Shown: positions 1 through 7,881 of the stretch, piece after piece
Position numbering within the stretch: the first letter of the stretch is position 1
How the letters are laid out: every line of letters begins with the position of its first letter
Origin: Aurantibacter crassamenti
Lineage (GTDB): Bacteria; Bacteroidota; Bacteroidia; Flavobacteriales; Flavobacteriaceae
DNA length: 64,000 bases
Reading direction: 5' to 3'
NCBI RefSeq assembly: GCF_016811105.1
Contig: NZ_JAFBGM010000002.1
Coordinates: forward strand, 62,001 to 126,000
Program-made: the position numbers and the translations under genes
The notes under the pieces: generated by a model
Told to the model about the DNA's origin: nothing
The model's input: only the letters and a program-made list of their open reading frames with translations
Database searches by the model: none

Positions 1-633
1 ATCTTTATTTACTAAAAAAGCAGTTTGACTGATGGTTCTTAAGCTTGAAAAAGGCACTCCTTTTTGTAATAGCTTAACAACTTCTCGCAAAGGTTGTTCT
101 CCCATTCCATAAACTAACATGTCTGCCTTTGAAGTCTCTAAAATACTTGGCAATAGTTTATCACTCCAATAATCGTAATGCGTTACTCTACGCAGAGAAG
201 CTTCGATACCCCCAATTAAAACTGGAACATCTGGGAATTTATCTTTTAAAATGTTAGAATAAACTGATGTAGCGTAATCGGGTCGAAAACCTTTATCACC
301 ATTTGGTGTATAGGCATCTTTATCTCTACGTTTTTTGCTGGCCGTATAATTACTCACCATGGGATCCATACAACCTCCAGTAACTCCAAAAAATAATTTT
401 GGCGTACCTAATTTTGTAAAATCCTGCAAATCATCAGTAACACTTGGTTGCGGAACAATAGCCACTTTTAAGCCATAACTTTCTAGAATACGACCAATAA
501 CAGCTGGTCCAAAGGAAGGATGATCCACATAAGCGTCACCGCTAAATAGAATAACATCTAATTCCTCCCAACCCCGAATTCTTACTTCTTTGTTCGTTGT
601 TGGCAGCCAATCTGTAAGTTTGTTGATTTGCAT
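1..633 (-). CDS. ygiQ: YgiQ family radical SAM protein (partial, N-terminal 211 residues)
   Basis: The reading frame opens at the ATG complementary to 631-633 and runs off the left edge, so only the N-terminal third is present. The translation shows the hallmark YgiQ start: a W-L-P-T-T segment, then LFSGDAYVDHPSFG, the GVTGGCMDPMVSNYTA stretch and PVLIGGIEASLRR. In this family the radical SAM cysteine cluster lies further downstream and is outside the window. Function is not settled; the family is predicted to be a cytoplasmic Fe-S radical SAM enzyme. A TAnnTTTG promoter box sits just upstream. This conserved gene marks the left border of the accessory region. Confidence 0.9.
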   Translation of the reverse strand, partial: MQINKLTDWLPTTNKEVRIRGWEELDVILFSGDAYVDHPSFGPAVIGRILESYGLKVAIVPQPSVTDDLQDFTKLGTPKLFFGVTGGCMDPMVSNYTASKKRRDKDAYTPNGDKGFRPDYATSVYSNILKDKFPDVPVLIGGIEASLRRVTHYDYWSDKLLPSILETSKADMLVYGMGEQPLREVVKLLQKGVPFSSLRTISQTAFLVNKD

Positions 634-640
634 ATTACTG

Positions 641-648
641 CAAAGGTA
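641..648 (-). promoter_or_regulatory. Bacteroidota -7 promoter box for ygiQ
   Basis: On the minus strand these bases read TACCTTTG, an exact match to the Bacteroidota -7 consensus TAnnTTTG. They lie 8 bases upstream of the ygiQ ATG, implying a very short leader. No clear -33 TTTG partner was identified. Confidence 0.5.
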
Positions 649-886
649 AGGCTAAATTCGTTTTACAAGCCTACGCTAAAGTCCATCTACACACCAGTTT
701 GGCATAATATCGACCTATTACATCGTATTAAGAACGCATTTTGTGAAAAGGTTAGGTATTCGGGTGGTGCATCTGCCAAAAATTGTAACGTAGTTCACTT
801 CTGAATTAGTACCGATAGTTATATAGTGGGTTAACAATGCGCAGCAAACGAATAAACTGGTACAGTACTGGCCATAAGGCGTTTTA

Positions 887-1666
887 CTAATTTTTAGATT
901 TAGGTGAATGCTTCTCCTTATTCTTTACAAAGATCAATTTGTTTTTGCTTTTAGGGTTTACTCTTTGTTCAATTTCAAAGTTTCCAATTGATTTAATTAA
1001 TGGAGTTAACTTTTCAAATCCATAATTTCTTGAATCAAAGTTGGGTTGTTTTTTTTGAAGTAGACTACCAACATCTCCAAGAAAAGCCCAGCCTTCTTCG
1101 TCTGATAAATCAGATATAGTCGTAGAAATAAGCAAAATAACTTTTGGTGTAATATTATCGATACTCACTTTTACATTATCTTTTTGACTAAGGTTTTCCT
1201 TCTTTTCAGTTTGCTTTCTAATTATTTCAATATATATGAATTTGTCACAAGCAACAATAAATGGGTTTGGTGTTTTTTTCTCACCTATTCCGATAACTTG
1301 CATACCAGCTTCTCGCAATCTGGTAGCTAGTTTTGTGAAATCACTGTCACTTGAAACAAGACAAAATCCATTTACTTTTTCAGAGTATAGAATGTCCATT
1401 GCATCGATAATCATAGCGGAGTCCGTTGCATTTTTGCCAGTAGTATATGCATATTGTTGAATTGGAGTTATTGCGTTTTCGAGCAATAGGTTTTTCCATT
1501 TAGACAAATGAGGACTAGTCCAATCACCATAAATTCTTTTAATGGTAGGGTTTCCATACTTAGCTATTTCCTCCATCATTTCTTTTACATGAGCAGATGG
1601 AATATTGTCGCCGTCTATTAATACAGCCAAGTTTGAATTTGTATTCATATTTAAGGTATTACTCAT
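887..1666 (-). CDS. NYN domain / OST-HTH (LOTUS) protein
   Basis: A 259-residue protein of the LabA/DUF88 type. The N-terminal half (about residues 12-145) is a PIN-like NYN domain: the LIDGDNI motif gives D18 and D20, KNATDSA gives D82, and VSSDSDF gives D107 and D109, so the acidic metal-binding set expected of a nuclease is intact. The C-terminal part (about 170-245) matches an OST-HTH/LOTUS fold with the typical GWAFLGDVGSLL and FDSRNYGFEKL segments. NYN plus LOTUS proteins are thought to act on RNA in the cytoplasm; the target is unknown. It stands alone, followed by 250 bases without a gene. Confidence 0.85.
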   Translation of the reverse strand: MSNTLNMNTNSNLAVLIDGDNIPSAHVKEMMEEIAKYGNPTIKRIYGDWTSPHLSKWKNLLLENAITPIQQYAYTTGKNATDSAMIIDAMDILYSEKVNGFCLVSSDSDFTKLATRLREAGMQVIGIGEKKTPNPFIVACDKFIYIEIIRKQTEKKENLSQKDNVKVSIDNITPKVILLISTTISDLSDEEGWAFLGDVGSLLQKKQPNFDSRNYGFEKLTPLIKSIGNFEIEQRVNPKSKNKLIFVKNKEKHSPKSKN

Positions 1667-1682
1667 AGCTATATTTTAATTA

Positions 1683-1800
1683 TTTAAAACGGTTTAACTA
1701 AGTATCGCATGGAGGCGAGAAAACTCGTCAGCTCTTGTGCGAAGTTATTCTTTTGCTTTTTAAAAATACGCAAACCCTAAAGATGTATTAATTTCTTAAA
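1683..1800 (-). repeat. Intergenic repeat, cassette-type, copy 1
   Basis: Read on the minus strand this gap holds the family core GGTTTGCGTATTTTTA (1763-1778) followed by a small hairpin with GACGAG and CTCGCC arms. The core is shared with the gaps near 3.1, 5.7, 7.8, 16.0, 19.8 and 20.9 kb. Confidence 0.45.
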
Positions 1801-1817
1801 ATTTGTAAAACACATTT

Positions 1818-2324
1818 TTACTCGCGTACAGGAATCATATTTGAAGTGTCTACTGGAAAACTATCATACTTGTTGTATAGCTTTAAATATTTCTCTGGAT
1901 TGATGGGTACTTCGTTCAGTGTTTCATGCAAACCACTAAAAAAACCTTCTCTTTTTGATGATGGATTAAATATGAGCATGAGCTTAACTTCTTCGTTGGT
2001 ATCATTTCTAAATCCATGCGGTGAAAATCGTGGTGCGTATGCTACAGCACCTTCTTCAGCCTGAAATTCGCCATCAGCGGTTTCAAAAGTTAATACACCC
2101 TTGATTACAATAAAGGTTTCATCCATGAATCTATGGTAATGCAATTTCGCACCAATTGACATGGGTGCCAAAACAATTTCATAAACACCTAATTGGTCGT
2201 TTGAGATTTCACTTGTGATTTTAAAAGTAAATGAGTTGCTGCCAATTTCATAGCGTTTTCCTTCAGTAGGTTTTACCAAAAGTGCCTTGTTTTCTAATTG
2301 GTCATTGAAATAATCTGTTTTCAT
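1818..2324 (-). CDS. Cupin domain protein
   Basis: A 168-residue single-domain cupin. The conserved motif 1 appears as LHYHRFMDETFIVIKG (HxH, then E and G at family spacing), and motif 2 as a P-H-G-F-R-N segment; together these give the metal-binding histidines and glutamate. No signal peptide is seen, so it should be cytosolic. Many such proteins are annotated only as cupins because the fold covers dioxygenases, isomerases and binding proteins; the substrate cannot be read here. A Crp-type regulator is encoded 73 bases downstream on the same strand, and the two may be co-transcribed. A GTTGACA with an AATCTTTG segment upstream could be its promoter. Confidence 0.8.
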   Translation of the reverse strand: MKTDYFNDQLENKALLVKPTEGKRYEIGSNSFTFKITSEISNDQLGVYEIVLAPMSIGAKLHYHRFMDETFIVIKGVLTFETADGEFQAEEGAVAYAPRFSPHGFRNDTNEEVKLMLIFNPSSKREGFFSGLHETLNEVPINPEKYLKLYNKYDSFPVDTSNMIPVRE

Positions 2325-2397
2325 GTTGCTACTTTTTAAATATTAGCTACAAAGATTATTTTTATGTCAACGCTGTACATTTACATATGTTGATAAA

Positions 2398-2973
2398 CTA
2401 CCCTTTAGCTAATTCACCTCGAATTCTACTCAATTGCGTGGGTGTAATTCCTAAGTAAGAAGCAATATGATATTGGGGAATATGTTGTTCGATATTGGGG
2501 AACTCTTCTTTAAAAATTTGATATCGTTTAGTAGCATTTAAAAGTACAATTTCAACCTCTCGTTGTTCCTTTTTTACAAATTGATATTCAGCATATATGC
2601 GCATCATTCGTTCTAAATCAGGGTGTTTATCATATCGCTCGGTTAAACATTCGTAATCTATCTCCCAAACGATGCAATCAGTTAATGCTTGTTGAATAAT
2701 CTGATTCGTTTTTCCTGAAATCAAAGAAGAATATGCACCAATAAAACAAGGCCCAATAAAAAAGTGTTTGTTATATTCTTGGCCTTCTTCATTTCTATAA
2801 AAGGCTCTTACAATTCCAGTTTCGATAAAACCAATTTTTTGAGCTACAATACCAGCTTTAATAAAATTCTCATTTTTTTTAAGTTTTTTCAACTTAAAAA
2901 GTGGTTCGAGAACTTTTACTATTTCAACACTTAATGGCGAAATGGTATTGATATAGTTAAATATTTCTTTCAC
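2398..2973 (-). CDS. Crp/Fnr family transcriptional regulator
   Basis: A 191-residue protein with an N-terminal cyclic-nucleotide-binding fold (about residues 20-140, including the GxVRAFY and NKHFFIGPCFIGAY strands) and a short C-terminal helix-turn-helix, IASYLGITPTQLSRIRGEL. This compact form is common in Bacteroidota. The start codon appears to be GTG at 2971-2973, as no in-frame ATG lies near. The conserved arginine of the cAMP pocket is not evident, so the ligand may differ or be absent. It follows the cupin gene on the same strand. A second, distinct Crp-like regulator lies at 23.8-24.4 kb. Confidence 0.85.
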   Translation of the reverse strand: MKEIFNYINTISPLSVEIVKVLEPLFKLKKLKKNENFIKAGIVAQKIGFIETGIVRAFYRNEEGQEYNKHFFIGPCFIGAYSSLISGKTNQIIQQALTDCIVWEIDYECLTERYDKHPDLERMMRIYAEYQFVKKEQREVEIVLLNATKRYQIFKEEFPNIEQHIPQYHIASYLGITPTQLSRIRGELAKG

Positions 2974-2994
2974 GTAATTTTAAATTGATCTAGG

Positions 2995-3135
2995 CCTAAG
3001 CGTTATATAATACCTTAACAAATGAGCATTTGCTTTTAATCACGAATCGCCAAAGGTTTTTGTTTTATATTATTAATCAGGATTCTAAAAATACATAAAC
3101 CTAGTGAATAGGAGCGAGGCTAATGATTCATTGAT
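2995..3135 (-). repeat. Intergenic repeat, cassette-type, copy 2
   Basis: The minus strand carries CTCCTATTC followed by AGGTTTATGTATTTTTAGAA (3082-3115), nearly the same words as the gaps at 5.7 and 7.8 kb. The far end, on the side of the next gene, reads AACGCTTAGGCC. Confidence 0.55.
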
Positions 3136-3151
3136 TTTAAACCTATAATTT

Positions 3152-4291
3152 TCATTTTGTATAGGCATTTAAAAGTGCATTGATTTTAGCATCGTTTAGT
3201 TCTAAACTTATTAAAAATACATATGCCTTATTCGAAATATACTTGTTTTTGTTTTCAAGAATACCGGCAACGGCAGTATATGTTTTCGCGTCATTTACAC
3301 TGTGTTTCGTATACAATTGTAACAAATCATCTAATTGCTGCCCATTTAAATTCGGCAATAAAGTCCTAGATGTTTGTATAACTTCGACACTCAAAAATGG
3401 AGACTCTTTCAACTTTTTAATTATTGCAGATTGAATACTATGATTTGCATTCTCGTAGCTAGCAAACAATCCGTTTTGTAAGGAAGCAGATTTTAAATGA
3501 TTCGTGATTATCCCATTGATAGCCGTATAGGATAGATAAAAATCATCTCCTGCAACGAATTCCAATAGCCTTGTCTCTAATGCTGGAGTTAATTCTTTTA
3601 ACTTATCTATTCTTTGTAAGGCCCATTCTTTATCAGTAACATCTACGCTGTTTAAAATTCGATTTAGTAAAGAAGGTGTTACTTGTTTTTCTGTAAATTC
3701 TGAAACAAGATCCATAGTAGATCCATTTACGGTATTCCATAATTTATATGTAGTGAAGGCTGCACCTTTTACAACCATATTTGCAATATTTTTAGAAGTA
3801 GCACCAGAATGGGCATCTACATTTTTGGAATTTTCAGGTTGTTCTAGTAATTTTTCAAAAGACACTTTATCTAATGGTAATGACTCATCAGCCAATATCG
3901 AATGTAATTTTTGATACTCAGATTCAGAAAAAGGGTCGTGATCATATTTACTTAAAAATTCACCTTTAGGCAATTCAAACCCTAAATAGCGCCCTGTAAT
4001 ATTCCAATAAACGATAATATCTAAAAGTCTACAAGCATCATCATCACAGACTTCACCTTTCACTTGTTTGTAATACTGTAGCGGTACAGCATCATTTGAT
4101 TGGCGTAAAAAAATAATTTCTTGGTTACTAGAATCTTTAAACGAAACAACCCTAGTAGGTTCGTCTGCAGCACTTGATTCAATGGTTGCAACTTGCATAT
4201 ATTTTATGTGCTTTTTTTCTTTTAAAAAAGAAGTCAGCACAAGCGATAATAAGCCAATAGCTACAAAACGAAAAAAATGAATCTTACTCAT
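3152..4291 (-). CDS. Exported protein with flavinylation motif (DxxSGAT)
   Basis: A 379-residue protein with an N-terminal hydrophobic segment (about 6-23) suggesting export or membrane anchoring. Residues 82 and 87 are cysteines in VCDDDAC. At 157-166 it reads NVDAHSGATS: D159-x-x-S-G-A-T165 matches the ApbE-type flavin transferase motif, in which FMN is attached through the final Thr/Ser. The surrounding AANMVVKGAAFTTYKLW-like helix also recalls FMN-binding domains. The C-terminal half (about 190-375) looks all-helical, possibly HEAT-like. The gene lies 11 bases downstream of the stop-to-start direction of an exported FAD oxidoreductase, with which it probably forms a redox pair. Covalent flavin attachment is inferred from the motif only; I do not recognise the whole family. 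Confidence 0.65.
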   Translation of the reverse strand: MSKIHFFRFVAIGLLSLVLTSFLKEKKHIKYMQVATIESSAADEPTRVVSFKDSSNQEIIFLRQSNDAVPLQYYKQVKGEVCDDDACRLLDIIVYWNITGRYLGFELPKGEFLSKYDHDPFSESEYQKLHSILADESLPLDKVSFEKLLEQPENSKNVDAHSGATSKNIANMVVKGAAFTTYKLWNTVNGSTMDLVSEFTEKQVTPSLLNRILNSVDVTDKEWALQRIDKLKELTPALETRLLEFVAGDDFYLSYTAINGIITNHLKSASLQNGLFASYENANHSIQSAIIKKLKESPFLSVEVIQTSRTLLPNLNGQQLDDLLQLYTKHSVNDAKTYTAVAGILENKNKYISNKAYVFLISLELNDAKINALLNAYTK

Positions 4292-4302
4292 TCTTAATTT
4301 TT

Positions 4303-5658
4303 CTAAGCGTGAGTAGGAATAATGGCGCCATGCTTTTTCAATACATCTTTCACTTCATTGTAATCTAAATCCGCTGGTGAAATTCCTTTTTTATTGGCCA
4401 ATACTGCCGCAACTGCAGCAGCCTGACCCATACCCATACAAGACGCCTGTACACGTAGTGCAGAATTTGCCAATCGGTCACTACTCACACAGCGCCCAGC
4501 AACCAAAAAGTTTTGACTTTTTTTCGGAATTAAAGCACGTAACGGAATACTTGCCACCACATCTGGCTTTAAAAATTCTTGATAAATAGATTTGCCATTT
4601 CTATGCAAATCGATTGGGTAAAAAGAATGCGAAATTGCATCTTCAAATACTTTTCCAGAGGTATAATCATCCTTATTCATTTTATATAAGCCATCTATTC
4701 GATAGGTTTCACGTACGGCAGTTTCTGTTTTTAAATCTACTAGTGTTAAATTTTCACAACCTGGTAAAACTTTTAACTCGCGCACCAATTTCAGTAGTGT
4801 GTTTCTACCTTCATTATTGGCTATTGTATGTGTTGCCGACGTAGTAGAATCTGCGCCCGGAACATACACATAACTATAGGGTACATAGGTATGTTCGCTA
4901 CTTGTTCTTTTAGAATTTTCGAGCATGTTTTGTCGTAAAACTCTATGGTATTTTTTCGGAATCTTGGTCATATCCAACGAATTGTAATCATAACCACCCA
5001 ATCTAAAAATCAATGATCCCGGTTGGGTATCATCTTCTCGTAACACATCATACCCAGCCATAGAGGCAATTAAAGCATTACCCGTACAATCAATTATTTG
5101 ATTGCAAATTATGGTTGTTTTGGTTCCTTTACCAACACTTTCAACTATCCATTTTCCATCGTTAAATTCAATGCGTGTTGGCGATTCATAATACCGAATA
5201 TCCACTCCGGCTTCACGACATTTTTCTTCAGCCAATAAGGTATATAAAGAAGCATTTATGGTAACCTGATGTTTCCAATGACTATCCGGAATTTTAGAGA
5301 AATTAGGTAATTTATCCCCATTCAGTTCCACACAATCCATCACCAATTCCCAACCAATTCCACCTATAATTTGTTTTCCCCAAGCATGAAATATCCCAGG
5401 AAAAGAAACACCCCCCGTAGTTGTTGTACCACCTAACTGACTACCGCTTTCAATTAAAATAGTTGCTGCACCAGCCCTGCCTGCCTGAATTGCTGCAATA
5501 CTACCAGCAGAACCACCACCAACTACTAAAATATCTGTAGTGATACGTTCTTCTTTTACGGTATAAGGTGCTACTAGTGATTCTCCTTTAGCTAAAGCTG
5601 GGGTTACCATTCCAAGGGAAACTGCGCCCATGGATTTCAACATTAATCGTCTCTTCAT
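4303..5658 (-). CDS. Exported FAD-dependent oxidoreductase
   Basis: A 451-residue flavoprotein of the FAD_oxidored type. The N-terminus starts MKRRLMLKSMG with paired arginines and a hydrophobic stretch ending in A-x-A, which resembles a Tat signal. A Rossmann dinucleotide motif follows (DILVVGGGSAGS, about residues 42-53) ending in an acidic IESG. Later segments DCTGNA and VAGRCVSSDRLANSALR are typical of the family's second FAD contacts. Substrate is unknown. It is the upstream gene of a two-gene unit with the flavinylation-motif protein 11 bases on, suggesting that electrons pass between the two outside the cytoplasm. Confidence 0.85.
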   Translation of the reverse strand: MKRRLMLKSMGAVSLGMVTPALAKGESLVAPYTVKEERITTDILVVGGGSAGSIAAIQAGRAGAATILIESGSQLGGTTTTGGVSFPGIFHAWGKQIIGGIGWELVMDCVELNGDKLPNFSKIPDSHWKHQVTINASLYTLLAEEKCREAGVDIRYYESPTRIEFNDGKWIVESVGKGTKTTIICNQIIDCTGNALIASMAGYDVLREDDTQPGSLIFRLGGYDYNSLDMTKIPKKYHRVLRQNMLENSKRTSSEHTYVPYSYVYVPGADSTTSATHTIANNEGRNTLLKLVRELKVLPGCENLTLVDLKTETAVRETYRIDGLYKMNKDDYTSGKVFEDAISHSFYPIDLHRNGKSIYQEFLKPDVVASIPLRALIPKKSQNFLVAGRCVSSDRLANSALRVQASCMGMGQAAAVAAVLANKKGISPADLDYNEVKDVLKKHGAIIPTHA

Positions 5659-5699
5659 GTAAAAATTTAAATTTATTAGTTCTGAAGAATTAGAAATAC

Positions 5700-5785
5700 A
5701 TTGAACCCCTTTTTCTTCAGATTCCTAAAAATACGAATACCCAGCGAATAGGAGTGTAGCTTGAATTATATCTTAGCCTTAAATC
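5700..5785 (-). repeat. Intergenic repeat, cassette-type, copy 3
   Basis: The minus strand shows CACTCCTATTCGCTGGGTA and CGTATTTTTAGGAATC (5721-5760), matching copies 2 and 4 almost word for word. Confidence 0.55.
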
Positions 5786-5796
5786 ACCTACTTTTA

Positions 5797-6483
5797 TTAT
5801 TCAGCTTCTATTGAACTATAAATTTTACCTTTCCAAAAGAGCTTTTTTGAAGACTCAACGGTATTATCAAAATTAAAATCAAAAACTGCTTTTAACGTTC
5901 CTGTTTCAAATAATTTTTTATCAATTTTAATAGTACCCTTTTCAAGTGGAAAAACATGATGAACTAAATCTCTAATACTATTAAAATCAACCCAAACAGA
6001 ACAAGAATCATTTTGTATTTCAAGAAGTAGACTACTATTTGTAGAAACATTATTTGCCGATTTCCCCTTAATAATTCCACCACTAGTTCTCTTAAATTCT
6101 ATAAAATCTGTTCCCGAATATTCATACATTTTGTTTACAGAATGTAGCGAGTGAAATACATGAGTGGTATCAATTATGGAATAGAATGCTTGTAATGAAT
6201 CTTCATAAATTTTACCCGATTCATCTTTCATTTGGTCAATAACTGTTGGACAATCGCCATCACAACTTAATTGTCCATGTGCGTTTCTGTAAATAAATTC
6301 CGGATAACTCCATGTATCCTTGAAAGAAAAATCACCTTCCAAATTCTCAAGCCACTCAATCTTTAGTTTCCGATTTGCGTCTGTCTCCTTTACCGTTGTT
6401 TTGCAAGAAAGTCCTGTGAGGACTAAAAACAATAGTATTACAAATTTAATTTTCGTTGAGTTAGCAGGGAAGCCAATTTTCAT
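5797..6483 (-). CDS. Uncharacterised lipoprotein
   Basis: A 228-residue protein with a lipoprotein signal: hydrophobic segment about 13-25, then the lipobox L-T-G-L-S-C with Cys27 as the expected acylated residue. The mature part has a G-D-C-P-T segment and alternating beta-like stretches but no family I recognise. Two further cysteines (in SCDGDC) might pair. It probably sits in the periplasm or at the outer membrane. The downstream gene on the same strand is a methionine aminopeptidase paralogue only 31 bases away, but no functional link is apparent. Confidence 0.6.
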   Translation of the reverse strand: MKIGFPANSTKIKFVILLFLVLTGLSCKTTVKETDANRKLKIEWLENLEGDFSFKDTWSYPEFIYRNAHGQLSCDGDCPTVIDQMKDESGKIYEDSLQAFYSIIDTTHVFHSLHSVNKMYEYSGTDFIEFKRTSGGIIKGKSANNVSTNSSLLLEIQNDSCSVWVDFNSIRDLVHHVFPLEKGTIKIDKKLFETGTLKAVFDFNFDNTVESSKKLFWKGKIYSSIEAE

Positions 6484-6514
6484 AGTGTTTTAATCAGTAA
6501 AAGTAACCCGAAAT

Positions 6515-7279
6515 TTAATTCCAGATTTCATTAGATTCGGTTAAAACAATGGGAGCTTTATCTGTGACTAATATTGTATGTTCATGCTGGGTTACATATC
6601 CGCCTTTATTACCAACAAGCGTCCAACCATCATTCAATTCTACAGCAACAGTTGAGTTTGTTGCAATAAAAGTTTCAATTGCAACTGTGGTATTTTTCTT
6701 AAATCGTTCGCTGTTACTTCTAACTTTGTAGTTTAAAATATTTTCAGGTGCCTCGTGCAAACTTCTACCAACACCATGACCAGCCAAATTCCGAATAACT
6801 TTAAATCCTGATTTTTTAGCTTCGGTTTCTATTAAATATCCTATTTCAGAAATTTTCACTCCGCCTTTGATATTGCTAATTGCTTTGCGTAAAATATTTT
6901 TAGACGCATCTACAAGCGGTTGATGTTTATGTATATCATTACCAAGCACAAAAGAACCCCCATTATCAGACCAAAAACCATTTAATTCTGCAGAAACATC
7001 TATATTAATTAAATCGCCTTCTTTCAATATTTTATGTTCTGAAGGTATACCATGAGCTGCTTCCTCATTTACACTAATACAAGAATAACCAGGAAAACCA
7101 TAGGTTTCGTACGGCGCAGATTTAGCGCCATAGCTTTTTAAAATAGCCCCTCCGTAGGTATCCAACTCTTTAGTTGACATACCAACTTTAGCATATTCTC
7201 GCATCAATTTCAATGTTATTGCAACAACTTCACTGATTTTTTTCATTCCGATTAATTCGGACTCTTTTGTTATTGACAT
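6515..7279 (-). CDS. map: Type I methionine aminopeptidase
   Basis: A 254-residue protein that removes N-terminal methionine from nascent proteins. The dinuclear metal ligands of the pita-bread fold are all recognisable: D94 and D105 (IDVSAELNGFWSDNG), H167 (AGHGVGRSLHEAP), E201 (AIETF) and E232 (QHEHTILVT); H76 in AAHGIP fits the substrate-binding histidine. Length is normal for the type I enzyme. It is not in the usual ribosomal-protein/secY context, so it may be a second copy acquired with the accessory region. It follows a small membrane protein gene by 17 bases. Confidence 0.93.
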   Translation of the reverse strand: MSITKESELIGMKKISEVVAITLKLMREYAKVGMSTKELDTYGGAILKSYGAKSAPYETYGFPGYSCISVNEEAAHGIPSEHKILKEGDLINIDVSAELNGFWSDNGGSFVLGNDIHKHQPLVDASKNILRKAISNIKGGVKISEIGYLIETEAKKSGFKVIRNLAGHGVGRSLHEAPENILNYKVRSNSERFKKNTTVAIETFIATNSTVAVELNDGWTLVGNKGGYVTQHEHTILVTDKAPIVLTESNEIWN

Positions 7280-7296
7280 TTGTATATTTTATCTAA

Positions 7297-7704
7297 TTAA
7301 TTATTAGTTACGTTAGCTTTTGGTTTTTCGTTCCGTAGAATTATCCAAATTAAGACTGAAAAAGCTACTGTTACTAGTGTGAAGAATTTCTCAAAATTGG
7401 TTTTAGCAAAGATGTTACCGATAGTATTCAGTACAAATAAACCAAAGAATAGCCATAAAATAATATTCACTAGTTTCATGGATATAAATGCTTTTACAAA
7501 CGTTCCTTTGATTAAAAGGATAGCCATCAAAAATAGATTTACGAGTACAGAAATAGTTTCAAAAACATACATTTCCGAATCACTTTTTAATCGGCCACCC
7601 CAAGTATTTTCATAGGGTACTATTTTTAGTAGAATACACACATGAAAAAGAAATACCGCTACCAAAAGATAGAGCATGATTTTTATTGCAGTTTTTGGAT
7701 TCAT
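7297..7704 (-). CDS. Small integral membrane protein, unknown
   Basis: About 135 residues from the ATG at 7702-7704 (MNPKTAIKIM). Four hydrophobic segments are visible, so it should be a polytopic inner-membrane protein. A longer frame opens 24 codons upstream at 7776, but that extension reads through an intergenic repeat and begins in its conserved CTAACAACAACGC end, so I prefer the internal start. No family recognised. Ends 17 bases before the map gene on the same strand. Confidence 0.55.
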   Translation of the reverse strand: MNPKTAIKIMLYLLVAVFLFHVCILLKIVPYENTWGGRLKSDSEMYVFETISVLVNLFLMAILLIKGTFVKAFISMKLVNIILWLFFGLFVLNTIGNIFAKTNFEKFFTLVTVAFSVLIWIILRNEKPKANVTNN

Positions 7705-7739
7705 TCTTTTTTTAGGATTTTGTATTGAAGCACAAAAGG

Positions 7740-7875
7740 AAAGATAAGTTAATAAATCTTGCGTTGTTGTTAGCACATTTATGAGTGACTAATTTTCTTT
7801 AAAGCTTCTAAAAATAAGCAATCTTAGCGAATAGGAGTAGGGCATGTAAAAGTATTAGGCCTTAGTAATTTCAAT
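7740..7875 (-). repeat. Intergenic repeat, cassette-type, copy 4
   Basis: The minus strand reads TACTCCTATTCGCTAAGATT then GCTTATTTTTAGAAGC (7804-7841), parallel to copies 2 and 3, and further on TGCTAACAACAACGC, which resembles the end word of the 30.1 kb copy. Confidence 0.55.
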
Positions 7876-7881
7876 AATAGT

